Made by a program: the position numbers and the translations under genes. Of a DNA stretch of 64,000 bases, positions 22,460 to 37,707 are shown one piece after another. Every line of letters starts with the position of its first letter. Within the stretch, counting starts at the first letter, position 1. A model generated the notes under the pieces. It made no database searches. It had not been told where the DNA came from and saw only the letters and a list, made by a program, of their open reading frames with translations. The DNA is taken from NCBI RefSeq assembly GCF_021155765.1, contig NC_060112.1, positions 10,354,001 to 10,418,000 of the forward strand, read 5' to 3'. Source of the DNA: Diprion similis. Its lineage: Eukaryota > Arthropoda > Insecta > Hymenoptera > Diprionidae.

Positions 22460-25400
22460 TAACCTGCAGAGGGGCAGGAGCGATGACCGGAGGATCTCCC
22501 CACCTGTGGGCCTCATGTTGCCATGCTCGTCCCCGGGGACCAGCCGGGCGGAGATGGACACTGGTCAACGGGGTGTACAATAGCTCTTGTGGATACAGGG
22601 CCTTTCACGTGCAGGTTATACCTGTAGATAATGAAACATCTTTTTTCCCTCCGATTCCCCTCGCAATTTCACGGGCTCACCTCCGTTCTTATTCTCCATT
22701 TTGCCTACACACTACCATCGATAATATCGGATCAAGCACGTGTCGATCGCTTTGTTTTTCACCCGTTATTTAAGCCTCCTAGTTGGATTTTGAATGCGGA
22801 TCAGCTCCATGATGATGACGGGGCGTGTATAGATAGGTATACATAACCACTTCTGACAAAAGTCACGCGGTTAACACCCGTTATTTAAATAAGAAATTTT
22901 CTTACCATCTTTTCTATACAAGAATAATATCTCGCCGTTAAAAATGCTTTCGTGCCCAATGAAAAGAAGAAAGAAAAAAACCACGTCAACCATGCTATCT
23001 ATGGGTGGGTATACACCCGATCCAAACGCCCCGAGTATACTTCGTCTCGATAAAACAAACACGCAAAACAGATACACGGCACGGGGGGGAATTCATAGAA
23101 ATTCATGGAGAATTGCGAAAGGGGACGTTTAGCGCGAGTCTGCTAACGACGATGGAGGGGCGGAACAGGGATTGTATGGTGTGGAGGATATGTCCGCAGG
23201 AACATCTAACATAGACACACCTACGCACACATGGAAAGGATTAAAATAGCCAACGTTCCCCTGCGTTGAGCCGAATAATTATTATACCGTGCAGAAAACA
23301 GAGAGAGAGAGAGAGAGAGAAGCTGTTTCCTTCCTCTCGCTGGTTGTATCATGTATACTTAATTGCTGAACAAAACAGCCAGCGTTGCAAGGGTATATCT
23401 GAGTGTCGATTAAAATTCTCGCAATTCGTGACGGATCGCGAAACGGTGAATTCAAAAAAAAAAAAAAAAAAAAAAAGAGATGCAGGTATCTAAAAAGTTG
23501 CAGGCATTCTTAGCATCCTCCTGAGTACGTATTTCAAAAAGTATATTATTAGTTGGAAACAAAAAGTAGAAAGATAAAAAGAATAAGAAAATTAACGCGG
23601 ATTCCACTAGGCTAAATGTGTGGCCAACATAAATTGTCCTGTCACACTATTCTCGTGAATATTTAACAGTCGACATTGCCATTTTTGTAGCAGGATCAAC
23701 CATAACTTATGGTAGAATGACCCATAATTTGATATCACTGCAATTATTTTTTTTCATACGGATCAACGTTTCTGAAATACGATTTTCCATCGCGCAGTTA
23801 AGTTCTGAGAATGTTTTCTTCGGGGAATCGATTTAGCCTGTCAGAATTGGAATTGGAATACATTGAGAGCAAAACTCGAATCGTATCACCACTCGAAGAT
23901 GTTAACCTCGATAAAGAGATGAATGCTTTAATTCTTCGGTAAGGTCAGGTGACTCGATTTTTTAGCAATAATTCATAATCATCAGTTGAATTCTCTGTTT
24001 GACAATTTCAAGAATCTTTGCATGATCGTTCGCAACATATTTATGCATTTATGAAATTTGTATATAACTGTGTCTTAAATGGGAGAAAAAATTTCTAAGA
24101 ATCGAATTTTGCGTGTCAGAAATTTGTAACATCGAGTTGAATGTAATTTTAACCGATTCCAGATAAAAACTAAAAAACAAATATTTGAAGTGAAATTTTT
24201 GCGTGATTTCGTATCGATTTGACTACTGAAGTTGACTTTTGGTAAGTGCCGATTAACTTTCGACTGTGATAGACTTGCAATTTCACATTTGGATCGAGAA
24301 TGAATTTCGAATCGTAACCTGGTCTGAAAAATCAGCTACCTGGGTTCGTAGAAGTTACTTTCGGATCACTGAGTCCACGCTGTAAAAAATACCGTAAATT
24401 TAACAACAACAACACAATTTAAATTTTCAATTAAAGTTTTTAAAACAATAAATTCAACACACTTAATTATCTAGTCCATTAATGTGTAATATTTCCGTCA
24501 TGCTTCTGACAAAAAATGTATTTTTAACAAAATTATTCGCTTTGTAACGAAAAAAAATCTTTTACCCTCAATGATCTGCTACGCTGAGAGAAATTTCGAG
24601 TTACAAATTACTATACAGTCCTTTATTTTCATATTTTACCAGAAATAAAGATGTAGGTATGGGTACTTGCATTTTCTGCCAATAACTACCAAATACATTC
24701 TGTGTTACTATTCTTGTTAGTTCCTTGTAACTATTGCAATGATTTTATGTTATTGGAATAACGAATTAGTATCAAGTCCTTATTTGAGAAACTGAACTAA
24801 TCTCGATAAACAGATTTATTGTTTCAATAACCAATACTGACGACTGTAATCACATTATAAATAGTTTATACTTGTACCAAATTTTTTGACAATTGCGACA
24901 ATATTTAAACCATATTATTATTATAATAATACCAAATTCCTGGTAACCCAGTAAAAATCAGTTTATTCTTAGTGTAGGGTTGATTAAAAAACAACAAATA
25001 AATGAAAATATTATCTCAAAGTAGGATCTAAATTTTTTTTTTCAGTTCTTCAATATCCCATCTCATTAAAACCGATCGATGGAAATCGATCCTCCGTCCC
25101 GTCACGATTCCGCCTTTGTTTAAGCTCTGCGCCTCGGTTTATCCCGGTGCTATAGAGAGAATATAATTACGTAGGCTGTGTGCGGTTCTAGCCAGGGAAG
25201 CCGATAGCTCTCGAGAGCAAGAGCTGCACGCGTCTTTGGCATCGTCTTAAAAGGGCCTTTATCCCGTCTACGGTTATCCCGTAAAAAGGTGGTGTTCTCC
25301 AATGGCTATTGAACTCTCTTGTGCAACTTGCATAAAAACTAGCGGGAAGCCTCGCGGATGTGTTTGTGTGTCCGTGTGTGCCTGCAGCCTTCGGCTCAAG

Positions 25401-25676
25401 TTTACACGCGGGACCCTCTGCGTCTTCCTCCTCCAGGAGACCATCTCCGCCGTCTTATTGGCCTTGCCTAGGCCCAGCACGTAGTGCTGCTAACGCCATG
25501 GAACCCCTTCTCCTCCGTATCCCGATAGCTACACGTATGCTCCTCGTGCTATAAACCATGCTGATCTATACGCGGTGCCTGGGAAAAATGACTCTTCACA
25601 AAGCTGGCGCATAACGTGGTTATCGAGATGGACATTAGGGGACTGGTGGAGATTCTTTGAACGAAATTAACATAGT
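22460..25676. other. Intergenic upstream of lipocalin D
   Basis: No recognisable gene. A moderately GC-rich stretch directly upstream of gene D (22480-22860) may hold its regulatory DNA. A (GA)n run lies at 23300-23321 and a 23-nt poly(A) run at 23454-23476. A second GC-richer patch at 25060-25560 is open in several frames, but none looks like a protein. Confidence 0.5.
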
Positions 25677-26060
25677 TAAAAATCGACTTCTTTGTAAATT
25701 GAAGTTTTTTTCACATCGAAAATTGTTTGGATGGAAAAATTCGTGTTGCAATTTTTCCACGCCAACGTGATTGCCAAGTACTTTTTTTTGACGCCTTGTA
25801 TCCTTCGATGAACCATTCCTCTTCGTATGAATATGGGGTAATTGTGGAAAAAATGTTTTACCAGGTTATTCGTGAGAATGTGGAAAATTGATGATAAGCA
25901 CTCGTATAATTTTTTGGATTTAAAACACTGTGTACAAAGAATGGTTCATCGAAGTATGCGAGGCATTAGAATGTGTGGAAAAACCATTGCAACGCTAACT
26001 TCACTTTGAAACAGTTTTTGAAGTGAAATGAAGTTTGATTAAAAAATAAGCCGATTTTGG
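25677..26060. mobile_element. Foldback / MITE-like element with long terminal inverted repeats
   Basis: Arms of about 120-150 bp are inverted copies. AAAATCGACTTCTTTGTAAA at the left end mirrors the right end, which finishes TTTGATTAAAAAATAAGCCGATTTT when read in two parts. Farther in, CCTTCGATGAACCATTC (left) mirrors GAATGGTTCATCGAAG (right), and GTTGCAATTTTTCCAC mirrors GTGTGGAAAAACCATTGCAAC. The loop is about 110 bp with no coding capacity. This fits a non-autonomous DNA element; the family is unknown. Confidence 0.75.
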
Positions 26061-28289
26061 ATGGTGTCGATTTTCTCTGATAGAAATAAAGCATCTCCAT
26101 CCAGCATTTTCTATTTCTGCATTTTCCAACAGAGATCCTCGGAGCTTACGAAAATAAAAATTTTATAAATACTCAATGCGGATTAAAAGTACAGACTTTT
26201 AATCAACCAGCCTCCTTTAGCCGGGTGTTTTTTTTTATATCACAGACAAGTCAAACAAACCTTGCTGTGTTAGAACAGGAAAAAGGTGCAAGAATCGATT
26301 AAATTTTGAATCAATGAAAATTTCTTGAAGGCATTGTGAATTTTACGAACATGTAATATCTACTTACATTATGACACAAATAGAAACATTTATTATTCTT
26401 CCAATTTGGTGATCCATAATTTGATTGCAAGATAAGACAAAGAAGTGAAAAAAACAGTCTCAATTTGGTACAGACCTGCACAAACTCCGCATTTTGAGTT
26501 AAAAATATATTTCATCATAAAAAATTTACTAACAACCCTACTTTGTTGATGCTTTACAGTATGCTACATATTTTTACAATTATTCTTTATTTTCTTTTAT
26601 TATTGTCACAATTGCAAGAAGATAAAAATTACACGGCATCAGTTTCTTAATGGATAGTTTTTGAATAAGGATCAACGGAAAGGATGTTACCATTGGCAAT
26701 CTGACGTTTAAATCTTGTAGTATATAACCAGAATTGCGAATGCTACCAGCAGCCGACACGTTGATTTGAGCAAAGAACACACGCCTGGTATTTCACGGGA
26801 TGCTCTAAGATCTCCATTTCATTTCAAGTCTGCTTCTGACCAAACGCCAGCGAATGTTTAAAGAGTACGTAGGTACTGGTTTTTCGTTGACCAGCAAATA
26901 TGGAATAATGAAGATTCAAAGACGACTCAACAAGTGACAGTTGTTCGTTATGAATTTTTCAAGTACTTGAGTACTACGAAAGTCAACACGCATCTGAGAA
27001 ACTACTGATTTACTCACAGCACTTACAGTCACTCACGGTTTTGTTCGGCAAAGATGAGCCGCGGTGAATCGAAATATTCTTTACTCTCTCAGTGTGATGC
27101 AACTATGCAAGCACGACGTCTTCACAACAAAATTTGTTAATAATCGTGGGAACTCGATGAGACTTTCTCCATTCATCGGAAGATTTGAACCTTCGTTAAT
27201 GTCGTAGATTTTTTTAGTTTGAAAACGTTTAGTGAGCACTTCGGATATAGACTTAGAACGCGACTGCATCTATTGTATTTTATCTATCGGTCAGAACTGA
27301 CTCATCTCCATAAATCTGACATCTACAAAAATGCCGTTTCTTAGGATTTTCTTCTTTAATGCTGGCCAATCGATAACACCGTATAAGATAGCTAATTACA
27401 ATTGATCGATCAGATTACACGGATAAATGAATAGAAAATAATTTGAGATGAACGAATGCTCCATTTTTATCGTCCGTGTTCTCAGATCGTATCTACCGAA
27501 TTGGACGTTCAGAGAAATGACGATGTAAAAAAAAGAATATAACTGGAAGCGGCGTTTATCTGTTGTTGCATCTTGGACATGATCGATTAATTTTTTCTCA
27601 TCCATGTCATGTAAAAGGGTTTAGCGCCGTAATAAACGCACCTGCGTACACATGTAGCGCACAATTTGCGTGTATAAAAAACGCGTTAACATACCTATCT
27701 TACCGCACCTAGTTCGTAAATGCGGGCAGTAAATAACTGCAGACACGGTACGCGGTTGAAAATAGAAGAGCTAGTGAAAGATCGGATAAATCGGGCCTCG
27801 GCAAGGATGCTGAAGGCGCCAACGGTACGTACGTATCTGCCGATAACGGGATTCCTTATGAAATTAAATGGCCGCTCGCTTGGACCCTTCTCTATGAGAA
27901 TGCGCAGTGCAGCGAGGTTTTGATTAAGTCGTAGCTTAGGATTAATTGCTCGATAACTCGTCCCGAGAACCGGCTTGCATACCCTCGCGAATTCGCCTCT
28001 ATACGCACATCCCGTTCGGGAAGATTATTTCAGTCTGGGTGGATACCTGTTGACCTTGAACTCTGAAATGCCTCACAGGAGAACAGAGAGCCACCTCGTC
28101 TATATAATATATGGAAAATTTCTCCCATCTTTGACCGGCTCCGAAGAACTGGTCGGACACATACCTTTAGGACGATTTCTTCACGATATTCTGGTGAGAA
28201 AAATGTGCTAATTGAATTGTTTTCACCTGGAGAAGCCTGTATTTGAATATTGTCACAAGGTTGAGGCTCGTCTAATTCGGAGTATATCT
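26061..28289. other. Intergenic, no gene recognised
   Basis: AT-rich with a GC-richer patch at about 27600-28200. The open frame at 27720-27923 shows no domain. Nothing supportable as a gene. Confidence 0.5.
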
Positions 28290-28570
28290 TCACTCGGGCG
28301 CATACGTACAAAATGTCTCATTTTCCGAGAAGAAATGGTGAAACTTGGCAGCCTGAGTGATCGACTGCGCATGCGTGAAATAATCGGAATCTATTGGCCG
28401 GCGAGGTTGTACCGCAGCAATGTTTTCGTCTGCGAGACAGGAGAGCCAACTTCTTCGAAACGGGTCAGGGGATGTCAAATTATCTCAGGTCAAGTGACAC
28501 ATTGAAATTATGTTCTCATGGTGACTCCTAGCAGTTATTGTTTATAAGATAGTCTACAGTAAAAGTTTAT
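28290..28570 (+). repeat. Dispersed repeat, copy 1 (3' part)
   Basis: Similar over roughly 250 bp to 47510-47780: shared blocks include GTGAAAC[C/T]TGG, TCTATTGG, GCAATGTTT, AGCCAACTT and TTCGAAAC, then ATGTCAAA and GAAATTATGTT in the same order and strand. It is likely an old non-autonomous transposable element. Confidence 0.7.
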
Positions 28571-31500
28571 CAAGCTTTTCCGTACATCACCATATGAAGT
28601 ATTTGAGATATGCTCAGCCCAAAAAATTAATCTCACCTCAGAAGTGGAAAAGGAATGTTTTTCAGCTTCAGGGAATTACGAGAAATTAATGGTTGAAAAA
28701 TTGGTCTCAAAAATAATGTAACTGCGTTCTCCAATTGAGACATTGGTATACAAAAAATCGAAAATACTGCATCTGAAATCGCTAAGGTTGAATAATGTTA
28801 GTCAGAACAGCACGAAATGCAACATCGATTTTTTTTTTTGTGTAGAACACAGTTTCTCTACGAACCTAAAACTACTCGAAGCATTGAAATCCGTTAGTAA
28901 ACATTAGAATGATGTTTTTAAACGTGACAATTATTTAAGATATCCTTTCAACGATAATTGTATTCAAACTGGTTCAAAATAGTACACCGATTGGTAAATC
29001 TTACGATCAGTATCACAATGAATTACGAAATTCTCTGCTAATCATAAGACCTAAAGTAGAGCAATGACCAGAATAAAAAAAATGTATTCCGTTACAGTCG
29101 TGCCATAATTCTAAAAATTCAATAAAATTTGTTTGCTTTGAACGATTCTATAGTTTTCTCTCTGGAAATTTCCTGGATCGAAATAGATCTATAAATTATC
29201 TATAGTTGTAGATCCGATCGGATGAATACCGAATTCAAATCTAATTGGATGTGTTGATAATTTTCCCGGGCTAGAGAGAAAAAGTACAGTTTTTCGTCGA
29301 CACAGTTAAATTGAATAAAAATTTGCGAATTCCTGTCAAATTTACCGTATGACACACTTTCTAGAATTTATGCGAGTTTAACAAAATGCGGGGGAAAAAA
29401 TCAACGACAAAAACGTGTTAATTGCCACACAAAAATCTCAACATCCACACAAGCTATTTACTACATACATCCACGTCCGATAATAAATGGAGGCTGACGT
29501 TCTTTGAGCATTCACGCGATTTTGAAAGACGACCTGTGAATCCACCTGCTCGTTACAGAGCCGATCGCCTGGCCTTCGATCTCGCGTAGAATCGCATCCT
29601 CATCGATCACAAGGATTGAAAATTTACAACGTTAATACAGTGAGTTTTCTGTGAAGCTCGCTAGTGAACGCCATTTCTAAAAAGAAGGCAATTCAGTTCC
29701 TTTTAGAAATGGCAGTACATACCTCAAACGCAGTTTCGATCGGCTATCTGCAAGTGCTGAGCAGCAGGTTTCGCAGACAATTTTTAGTATATCTATATCG
29801 CATGCGTTCTTCGTTCTGCAGGCACGATGCTCGAGTATAAATCAATCGATCGAACGCCAGACGCGATCGAATGCCACAGCTAGGCGCCTTTCGCAAGGCG
29901 TCTAGTCATTATTTTTTTCCACCATCTACCCAGCCAATTTTTGTTTTCTTATTCTTCGACCACGTGATTTTTGTTTCGTTTTTCATTCCTATGGTTGTGC
30001 GGGGTTCTGTTCGTTTAAAAAAATCATTTTCTTTTTCTTTTCATTTTCTCTCGTCAATTTAGCTCGAGTCAAATACGTACAATAAGTTATTATTCACCAC
30101 GCTGCACGGGCGAACGAGCCTCGTGACGTACTTTAGCAGCATCCTCGGCTGCTCGAACGAGCGCCGTCCATCATAACGGGTCTAATAGTTTTTTTCTTCC
30201 TTCTACTTCTTCTTCTTCTTCTTCTTCTTTTTTTATTTGATGTTTTCTTTTCTTTCTCTTTTTTCACTTCTCAAGAGTAAAACTCGGACCGTTAGAGAAG
30301 GTTTATACCGAGATGCCGATCCTTCTGATATACGTGCCGCCGTTCTTGCAGCCTCTTGTCTAAAAATCAGGCATTCTGCAGTCTTGGCCAAAAGAATATC
30401 GTAGATGTAATGTAGTACAGAGTAGCCAGCAGGCTGGATGACGTGCGAGATCTCTTTTCCGGGTACGTATGATTAGTGGTGATTGCTTCGTATCGACTTG
30501 TCAGGTACGGAAAGACAGAGATATGTGTGCAATTGATAGAGAAAAAGAGAGAGGAAGATTCGGTCAGAATCCGGAGCGAGATATGATCTTGTTTTCTTGG
30601 CGTATTTTTTCCATACTAGGGTTTTTTTTTTCTCCTTTTCTTTAAATCCAATTGTTTTTCGTAATCCCATTTCGAATTTCTTCACGCTTGACGTGCCGGT
30701 TAGTTAAAATAAATACTCGACCAAATACAATTATACTAAGTTTTGTCAAATTTTGTAACGAATGCTACGACTTATAAATACGAAAATTTCGAAAAGAAAA
30801 TCACTATCTTTATACATGTTCTTTAGAAGAATGTATTTAAATTTGCTTTTTTTCAGACAAACTTTATCTTAGTTTGAATAAACAAGTTGTTTGTACATAA
30901 TTATAAAAGCAAAGCGACGTAACAAATAAACACTTGACCTTGATTTTAGTCGTTGATTTTTTTCCGTTCGTCTGAGGCACAAATTTCCTTTGAAAATATT
31001 TCTAATGTAACGAAATCCTTATTTTTCATACTTGTTGAATAATAATAGTTAACTCGTACACTGGGATATCGCACAATGGGATTAATAATTACATCTTATT
31101 CAATGGATTAATCAGCATTGACAACTATCTTATTAAAGAATAATACAGCGAGAGACATATTATAGAAATTATTATTAAATTTTCAAAATTGTGCATATTG
31201 TACGCATATACAAATATTCTAATTTGGAGTTGAACGATGTGCTTTTTGATACATATTATGTCTCTCGTGACAGTCGGGTGTGTAATAAAATTTGAGGAAA
31301 TGTGGCATGACCAAATAATTGGGTACGAGACATTCAACTATTCGACGCTATCAATTTTCAATAACAGTAATGCACTTGCAACATGAACATATGTACAATG
31401 ATAGATAAACGTCTATGAGACGAAATATGATGTGCCTGGTGTACAGTATTACATTACTAGTTTATATATTTTCTACATTTATCATTTAGTATCAGATTGC

Positions 31501-34500
31501 GTTCACCTTTGTTCCTGGCCGTTTTCGTCTGGCGTATGAAATGTAAAAATAATTGTAAAAGTTGAACACAATCCTGAAAATAGAAATATATGTGGTGTTT
31601 CGTGTAATCTGAACTATGTCCTGGACGTAATATTTTTTGTTTACTCCGAAATTTGGTAAGAATGTTGTAGGCCCTCGGAAACACCTAAATTAATTTCCAT
31701 ACATTTTTCGGAAAAATCGACCATGAGCAAAGATTTTCGAAAATCATGAAAATATCCCTAAATCATAAAATCAGAAAAAATACCAAGTGATACTGCATTT
31801 TATTCCACTCATTTTTATACAAAAACCACGATGCCAAACGATCTCTCTCTACGTTTCCACAGACCTAGAACATTTTTGATTCGACCGAAGGGTGAAAGTT
31901 GCTGTTTTCGATTCTTACGATGCGTTCGAAAGTCGATAAATAGTTTTTTAAAAATCGAAAATATAGGAACATAACTTTTCGAAGGTATTTTAAAAGATTT
32001 TGGCTGTGAGCGACAAACGTATAAGATTAAATTTGAATAATTATTATAAAAAAAATGACATTTCGTTTATCAATGATGTCGAGGCACCTGGAATGTGTGA
32101 GTTTGCTATTATGGGTCTTGTGCTAAAATTATTGAAATAAAACGCAGCTTCTTGGATATTTCTTTATTTTCAATTTTACGATATGGGCATTTTTTTACGA
32201 CTTTCAACAGTCATTGGCCGTAGAGGATTCGTCAGAAGAATGCAATAAAATGATTTCAGGTGTTTTTGCGATCCGACTAAATAAAAAGAAATTGGAAAAA
32301 ATAGGAGGGTTAGGACCTGGTATAGTTGACATGAAATGCACTATGTATGCAAATATTTAAAAAAGGTAAAACTATACGAAGAAAAAGTGAATGGGTTAAA
32401 TTATTCATTCGATCGATGCATATTTAACAGGGGGTTTAGCCCAGTATCGCAACAATGTTGCTTGCAATAAAAAACAACCGAAATAAACATCCGTTGTCCT
32501 GTTTCAGAAATTTAACTGAGGGTTAGGTACCGAAATAATTCATACCAAACACGTTGCAAATAATAATTTTTTCAAGCGAAGCTTAGACAAAATATAAGAA
32601 AAGTGAAACATACGAATAAAACTCCAAAATATGTTTTTTTCTGTACAGAGCAGTACAGTATATTTTTTCCCATCTGCAATTACAAAAAAATTGAATAAAA
32701 TTAAATTCATAATAAGATTACCATTTGGAGATATTTTTCAGCTGTGTAATTGAATGCTTAATTCTTACAACATATATAGTTGTAATTATTTTTTGAAAAG
32801 TCACATTTTTTCCACTATTCGAAAACAATCGATGATATGCACAGAAATTCGATCTTTCTGAAATCCGTTTCAGTTTATCAATTAATCGTTAGTGATTGAT
32901 CACTACTTTTCACATATAGTAATTCAGTTATCATAAGGCTCCAGTAAAGTGTTCGTGAGATTTACTTGGGAATATTGACAGAGACTGTCACATTCGAGAA
33001 ATTGTTGGTTGTTTTTTAGATATTTAACGTTTATCGTACGAATGGATAAAATTTGTCGACATTCGTTTTACCCAGAGAAATTTACGACCAAATTTTTCTG
33101 TATGGATACATAAGAGAAAAAGTAGTGTGAATACATACGAAGGCTGCAGGAATTTGTAGCGCTGCGTCGAATATTGCAAAGTTTCTGCAAAACAGGTTTT
33201 CCAATTCCTAGAGATGCAGTGGACGAACAAAAAATTCAACCACATTATTTGTAAAACTTCTTCTTTTGAAACCAGTGTTTTTTACTTTCTCTAGAACTGT
33301 GCCAGGTGAATATTTTTAACATGTAGAACCTCCTGTTTAACGGTTTAATTAAAGACTGAGAATCCAAATCAGCCTGATTATTATAAACTCGGAATAAAAT
33401 CATGTCGAGTTAATTAAGTAAAAAATCGTGAAATGTACATTTTTGTGAACTGAAATTACGGTCGGAAATTCCGGACCCTTCATTACGGAGGTTGGTTGTT
33501 CAAAAATCGATACTTTCTATTAATTTTATTACAAGGTAGTCGTACCATGAGTACCATAGTGGAAATAATTTCGTCGGTTGACTACAAATTTGCTTTACGA
33601 TTAAGCAGCGGAATTTGGATACTCTCATAGTTCTTTCATACAATTTTTAGTAAGTTATTTTTAGTATTATTTTTTTCTAGATAATTGTTGAATGACTCGC
33701 ACTTACGCGATTGTTTTTCGTATATCAAATACTGAAATGGATATAATTTGTTATAGAATATCGTAAAATTCCTAGCTTGGAAATGTAAGGAATGTTAGTT
33801 TTTTCATAAGAATTGAAACCAGGTGAAGTCAAAAATCCACGATTCTATAAATCTGTCCAGATCAACTTCACAGGATGATAAGATTAATCTTGTAACGTGG
33901 ACCCAAATTCTGCTCGGTACTTGATGTGTCTGTCATAAGTTTTCCTTGTGAGAGAGATACGCCATCTAACGGTGGTTCAAAAATTCATGGGATTCAAAAA
34001 AAATTGGACTTTTCAACGAACATCTAAGAATACTTTGAGAAAAAAACATTTATGTTGTCTGAATCCGAAATTTTAATTATCTTTTATAAACAAATTGTGA
34101 CAAGTTTCTGCGAAAAAAAAACTTATTTTATTAAATTGTAATCATCTTTTACAGAAAGTTCTAGATTTTTATAATTCTTCGAAGAAATTTGTAATTTCCT
34201 ATGCAAAACACCACCATTTTCGACGATTTTCCAAAATGTTTCACGCTTTCGGACATTTTCCTACAGTTTTTGAATTTTGAATGTTTCATAAAATTCCCAA
34301 CGAACTTCACTTTATTGTAGTTTGGCATAGAAATTATTTTCACCAGAGTATTCATAAAAATATGATGATTGTGAGCTACGAAGTTTTCTTTGTAAACAAA
34401 AAAGTAGAAAGTATTGAAACTTTAAAGAAAAGCTGTATAAAGATCGAAGATTTCTACGAATTGGCTTCGAAATATTAAAGATATCACTAACCCTTCGGAT

Positions 34501-35400
34501 TCCACTCTACAATAACGCATTTTATCAGAATACAATAATTTCTACGAAGTTATCGTCGAATATCTTTTTTGCCTTACAATTAGTCGACTAATTATTCGAC
34601 GATGCCAACATGATGAAAAAAAGTGTTTCAGTGAATTTTTTGAATTTCGGCCAATGAATCTCAACAATACCCTCGACTTCTTTCGTTTCCTGAACAATTG
34701 GGTCCAATTACAGCAAATGCAAATCTGTATTTCCTTAATTCGTCAAGTTCAATTCTATTCTCGGCTCGTAACCCGATTAAGTGTAACGAAACTCTTCGAG
34801 TAAAAATGTAAATATATGAAAATCCCGTTGTCTCCGTGATCGAATGACAATATTATTTCCTTCCATCGTTTGTCCAAAGGAAAAAAATATTCAAGAATTC
34901 AAAGCGATTCGCAAGTACGTATCCATGCATAACAGTAGCAGGATATCCCAATTTAGCACCGTACACGCTCTGAAAGATAATTCGGTAACTCCAGCGGAAC
35001 ATGCACGCATAGCAGTTTTATAAATTTCTTGAATTTCAAATTTTCGGGCTGAGATAACGTATTACGTAAACCGGTAACGTGCGGTATAAACGCGACCACT
35101 TCAGAGCTCGTAGGCATCTACATACTAATATGTGTCTCCGTCAAATGACCCGTTACTCTTCATCGTTCAGTGTCAAGTTATATACACACATCGTGTTACC
35201 AGTTTCTTGAAAATTCTCGAAAACACCCTATAAAAAAACATGCACGTACGTATATTTTGTATCAGCAACTATAAAGTACGTTATAATACTTATACACATA
35301 TATATATATAGTGGTAAAGATCAGTGCGAAATTAGCCGTTATCTATACCAAGTTTTATTCAAATTTATACAGAAATGCGACACGAGAATGTTGTTACTTT
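28571..35400. other. Intergenic, no gene recognised
   Basis: Mostly AT-rich. A CTT run lies at 30206-30230. GC-richer islands occur at about 29480-29890 and 30080-30480 without coding features. A 60-bp stretch at 34595-34655 resembles 21935-21990 (GATGCC...GAAGTGTTTCAGTGA), perhaps another old repeat. Confidence 0.45.
29670..29713. other. Short hairpin
   Basis: GCCATTTCTAAAA pairs perfectly with TTTTAGAAATGGC across a loop of about 18 nt that can extend the stem by GAA/TTC. It is too short for a typical microRNA precursor. Confidence 0.5.
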
Positions 35401-36055
35401 TTTTTTACGGTTCTTTAAATTATCGTTTCATTTTCAAATTCTTTGCTTCTTCGAGTCAATCTTTAAGTTTTTTTTTTTTTAATTTTTTTTTCCCATTCCA
35501 GCTTCTTCTGCATTTTTATAATATTATATACACTAAACTATCGCTCTATACAAGCATTGTACAATAATTTTCATCACCGACGTAGTTTTTATTTTTTATT
35601 TTATTTATTTATTTATTTTTTTTTCATTTTCTTCTACCTCCCTCTTATATATTCCTTTCTCATTCTCTTTTTTGCGCTACAAATTTTCGCGTTATACTTT
35701 TTGTTCTCTGTTCCCGAACACTGGATGTATTTAAATGCCAAATCTATATAATTATACACAGTCGTTTAAACAATATTGTAATTGATTATGCGGTATCTGT
35801 TGCAGTTGAATAATTATTATTGTCGGATTGAAAAAATAGAAACAGAAAGGAAAGATCTAACATAATATAGAATAAATAAATTCCAGGCTCTCGTTGTTTA
35901 ATACATTAAATATTGTACATCGACTCTCTTTTATGTGTGTATGTGTGCGTGTGTGTGTCCGTGTGTGTGTGTGTGTATATAATAATGTAGTTTGCGTATT
36001 AATTATAGATATTTTCTCATTTTTAGTGTGTGCTCTTTCTCCTTCCTTACAAACG

Positions 36056-36090
<35 letters not shown>

Positions 36091-37611
36091 GTCATCATCA
36101 TCTCACCCCTATACAAACATATATCTTTGGTGTACTGCTCGACATAACGAAAAAAAATCACTATTATACTTTGTGCTATTGATTATGCATGTCGTTTCTC
36201 GTTTCTCCTTCTCCCTTCGTCTTTCATATATATGATTTTCGTTTATCTTCATCTTCTTCTTCTTCTTCTTCTTCTTCTTTCATTCGTCGGGTTTGCTGCG
36301 GGTCGAGCGCAGGAAATGGGGTATAAGGGGATATTGCGCGGCACGATCATATATAATATCACCATTCTCTTAATACCGTTTCTTTCATTATCTATATAAC
36401 TTTATTTAATCGTAGTTTGTAACTTTTGTGTTATTTTTTTTTTTTTTATTTTAATTTTTTTTTTTTTTTATCGTACGTTTTTTTTTTGTTTTTTTTTTAT
36501 TTCCTATTACTCTTCTTAAATATTATATACTATGCAGGGTTCTTTTGTAAACTTTTTCTTCTTGTTATTTACGATCATTTAGCTCGACTTCTCTTACATT
36601 ATAAATATCATACACATACGTTTACGCGTGACATATATACATACACTATATTTATGTAAATAATATGTTATCACATAATTATCGTATATATTATATGTAC
36701 ATTGTATTGTCAAGTGTTGGGGTGGATTTGAATCGTTTACCAAAACGAGGATATTAATCACTCGCGAATGGGATTTCACAATTTACATGTTAGGTATAAT
36801 GCATATATATTATATATATACAAGGTACAACGATATGTTGGTATTTCACATGTGTGACTATGTAAGCATGTAATAAAGACACGCAATTACGAATTCGTCA
36901 GCTGTCCGTGATATTGGAACAGATCGTGTTATGCGTAAGGTTTACTGTTTTTTATTGTTTCAAAAGAAAAGAAAATATATTTATATATATGTATGTATGT
37001 ATATATATATATATATATAAAGATATAATATACATATATAAATATGTATATATATATATGTCGTCCATATGTTGCAATCAACTCGTGTTAATCCTGCCCT
37101 CAAGGCACCTAGGGCACGATCTAAATATTACACAATATTATAATAATTATAATGACGTCCTGCGCCAGACTGAACTATATATTTAAGAATTGTTTAAAAA
37201 CGCTTTTAACGGTGAATTCCTGTTGGTACTATTATTACTATTATTATTATTATATTTCATATACTTATCCTATGAACACATGAAATCACTGCCCAATCGA
37301 CCAATTTGGACCCATGTAAGGCACTCGAATTGGAAAAAGCAAAATATATATGCTGTAGCAATAGTATATACTATAAAGAATTATCACGACAATTTCATGT
37401 ACTCTTTCACCCTTAAAAAACAACTTTTCCTCTTTCTGTGTTTTTTTTTTTGTTTTCTTCCTTAATCATTCTTGCTTTCCCTATATAGTTCCGAAATAGT
37501 CGCGGCTGCAACACGATGTTATGTATACATTATTTTGTTAAATTTTTTATTCGAACTGATATCGTGGGCGATTGCGGGCAGATCTATACTAAGATCTATT
37601 TGTCTCTATTT

Positions 37612-37644
<33 letters not shown>

Positions 37645-37673
37645 ATATTCTTGTTGTTATTACTATTTTTATT

Positions 37674-37707
<34 letters not shown>

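Noticed and set aside
29670-29713. Possible microRNA precursor
   Set aside because: Stem of about 15 bp in a 44-nt hairpin is shorter than animal precursors.
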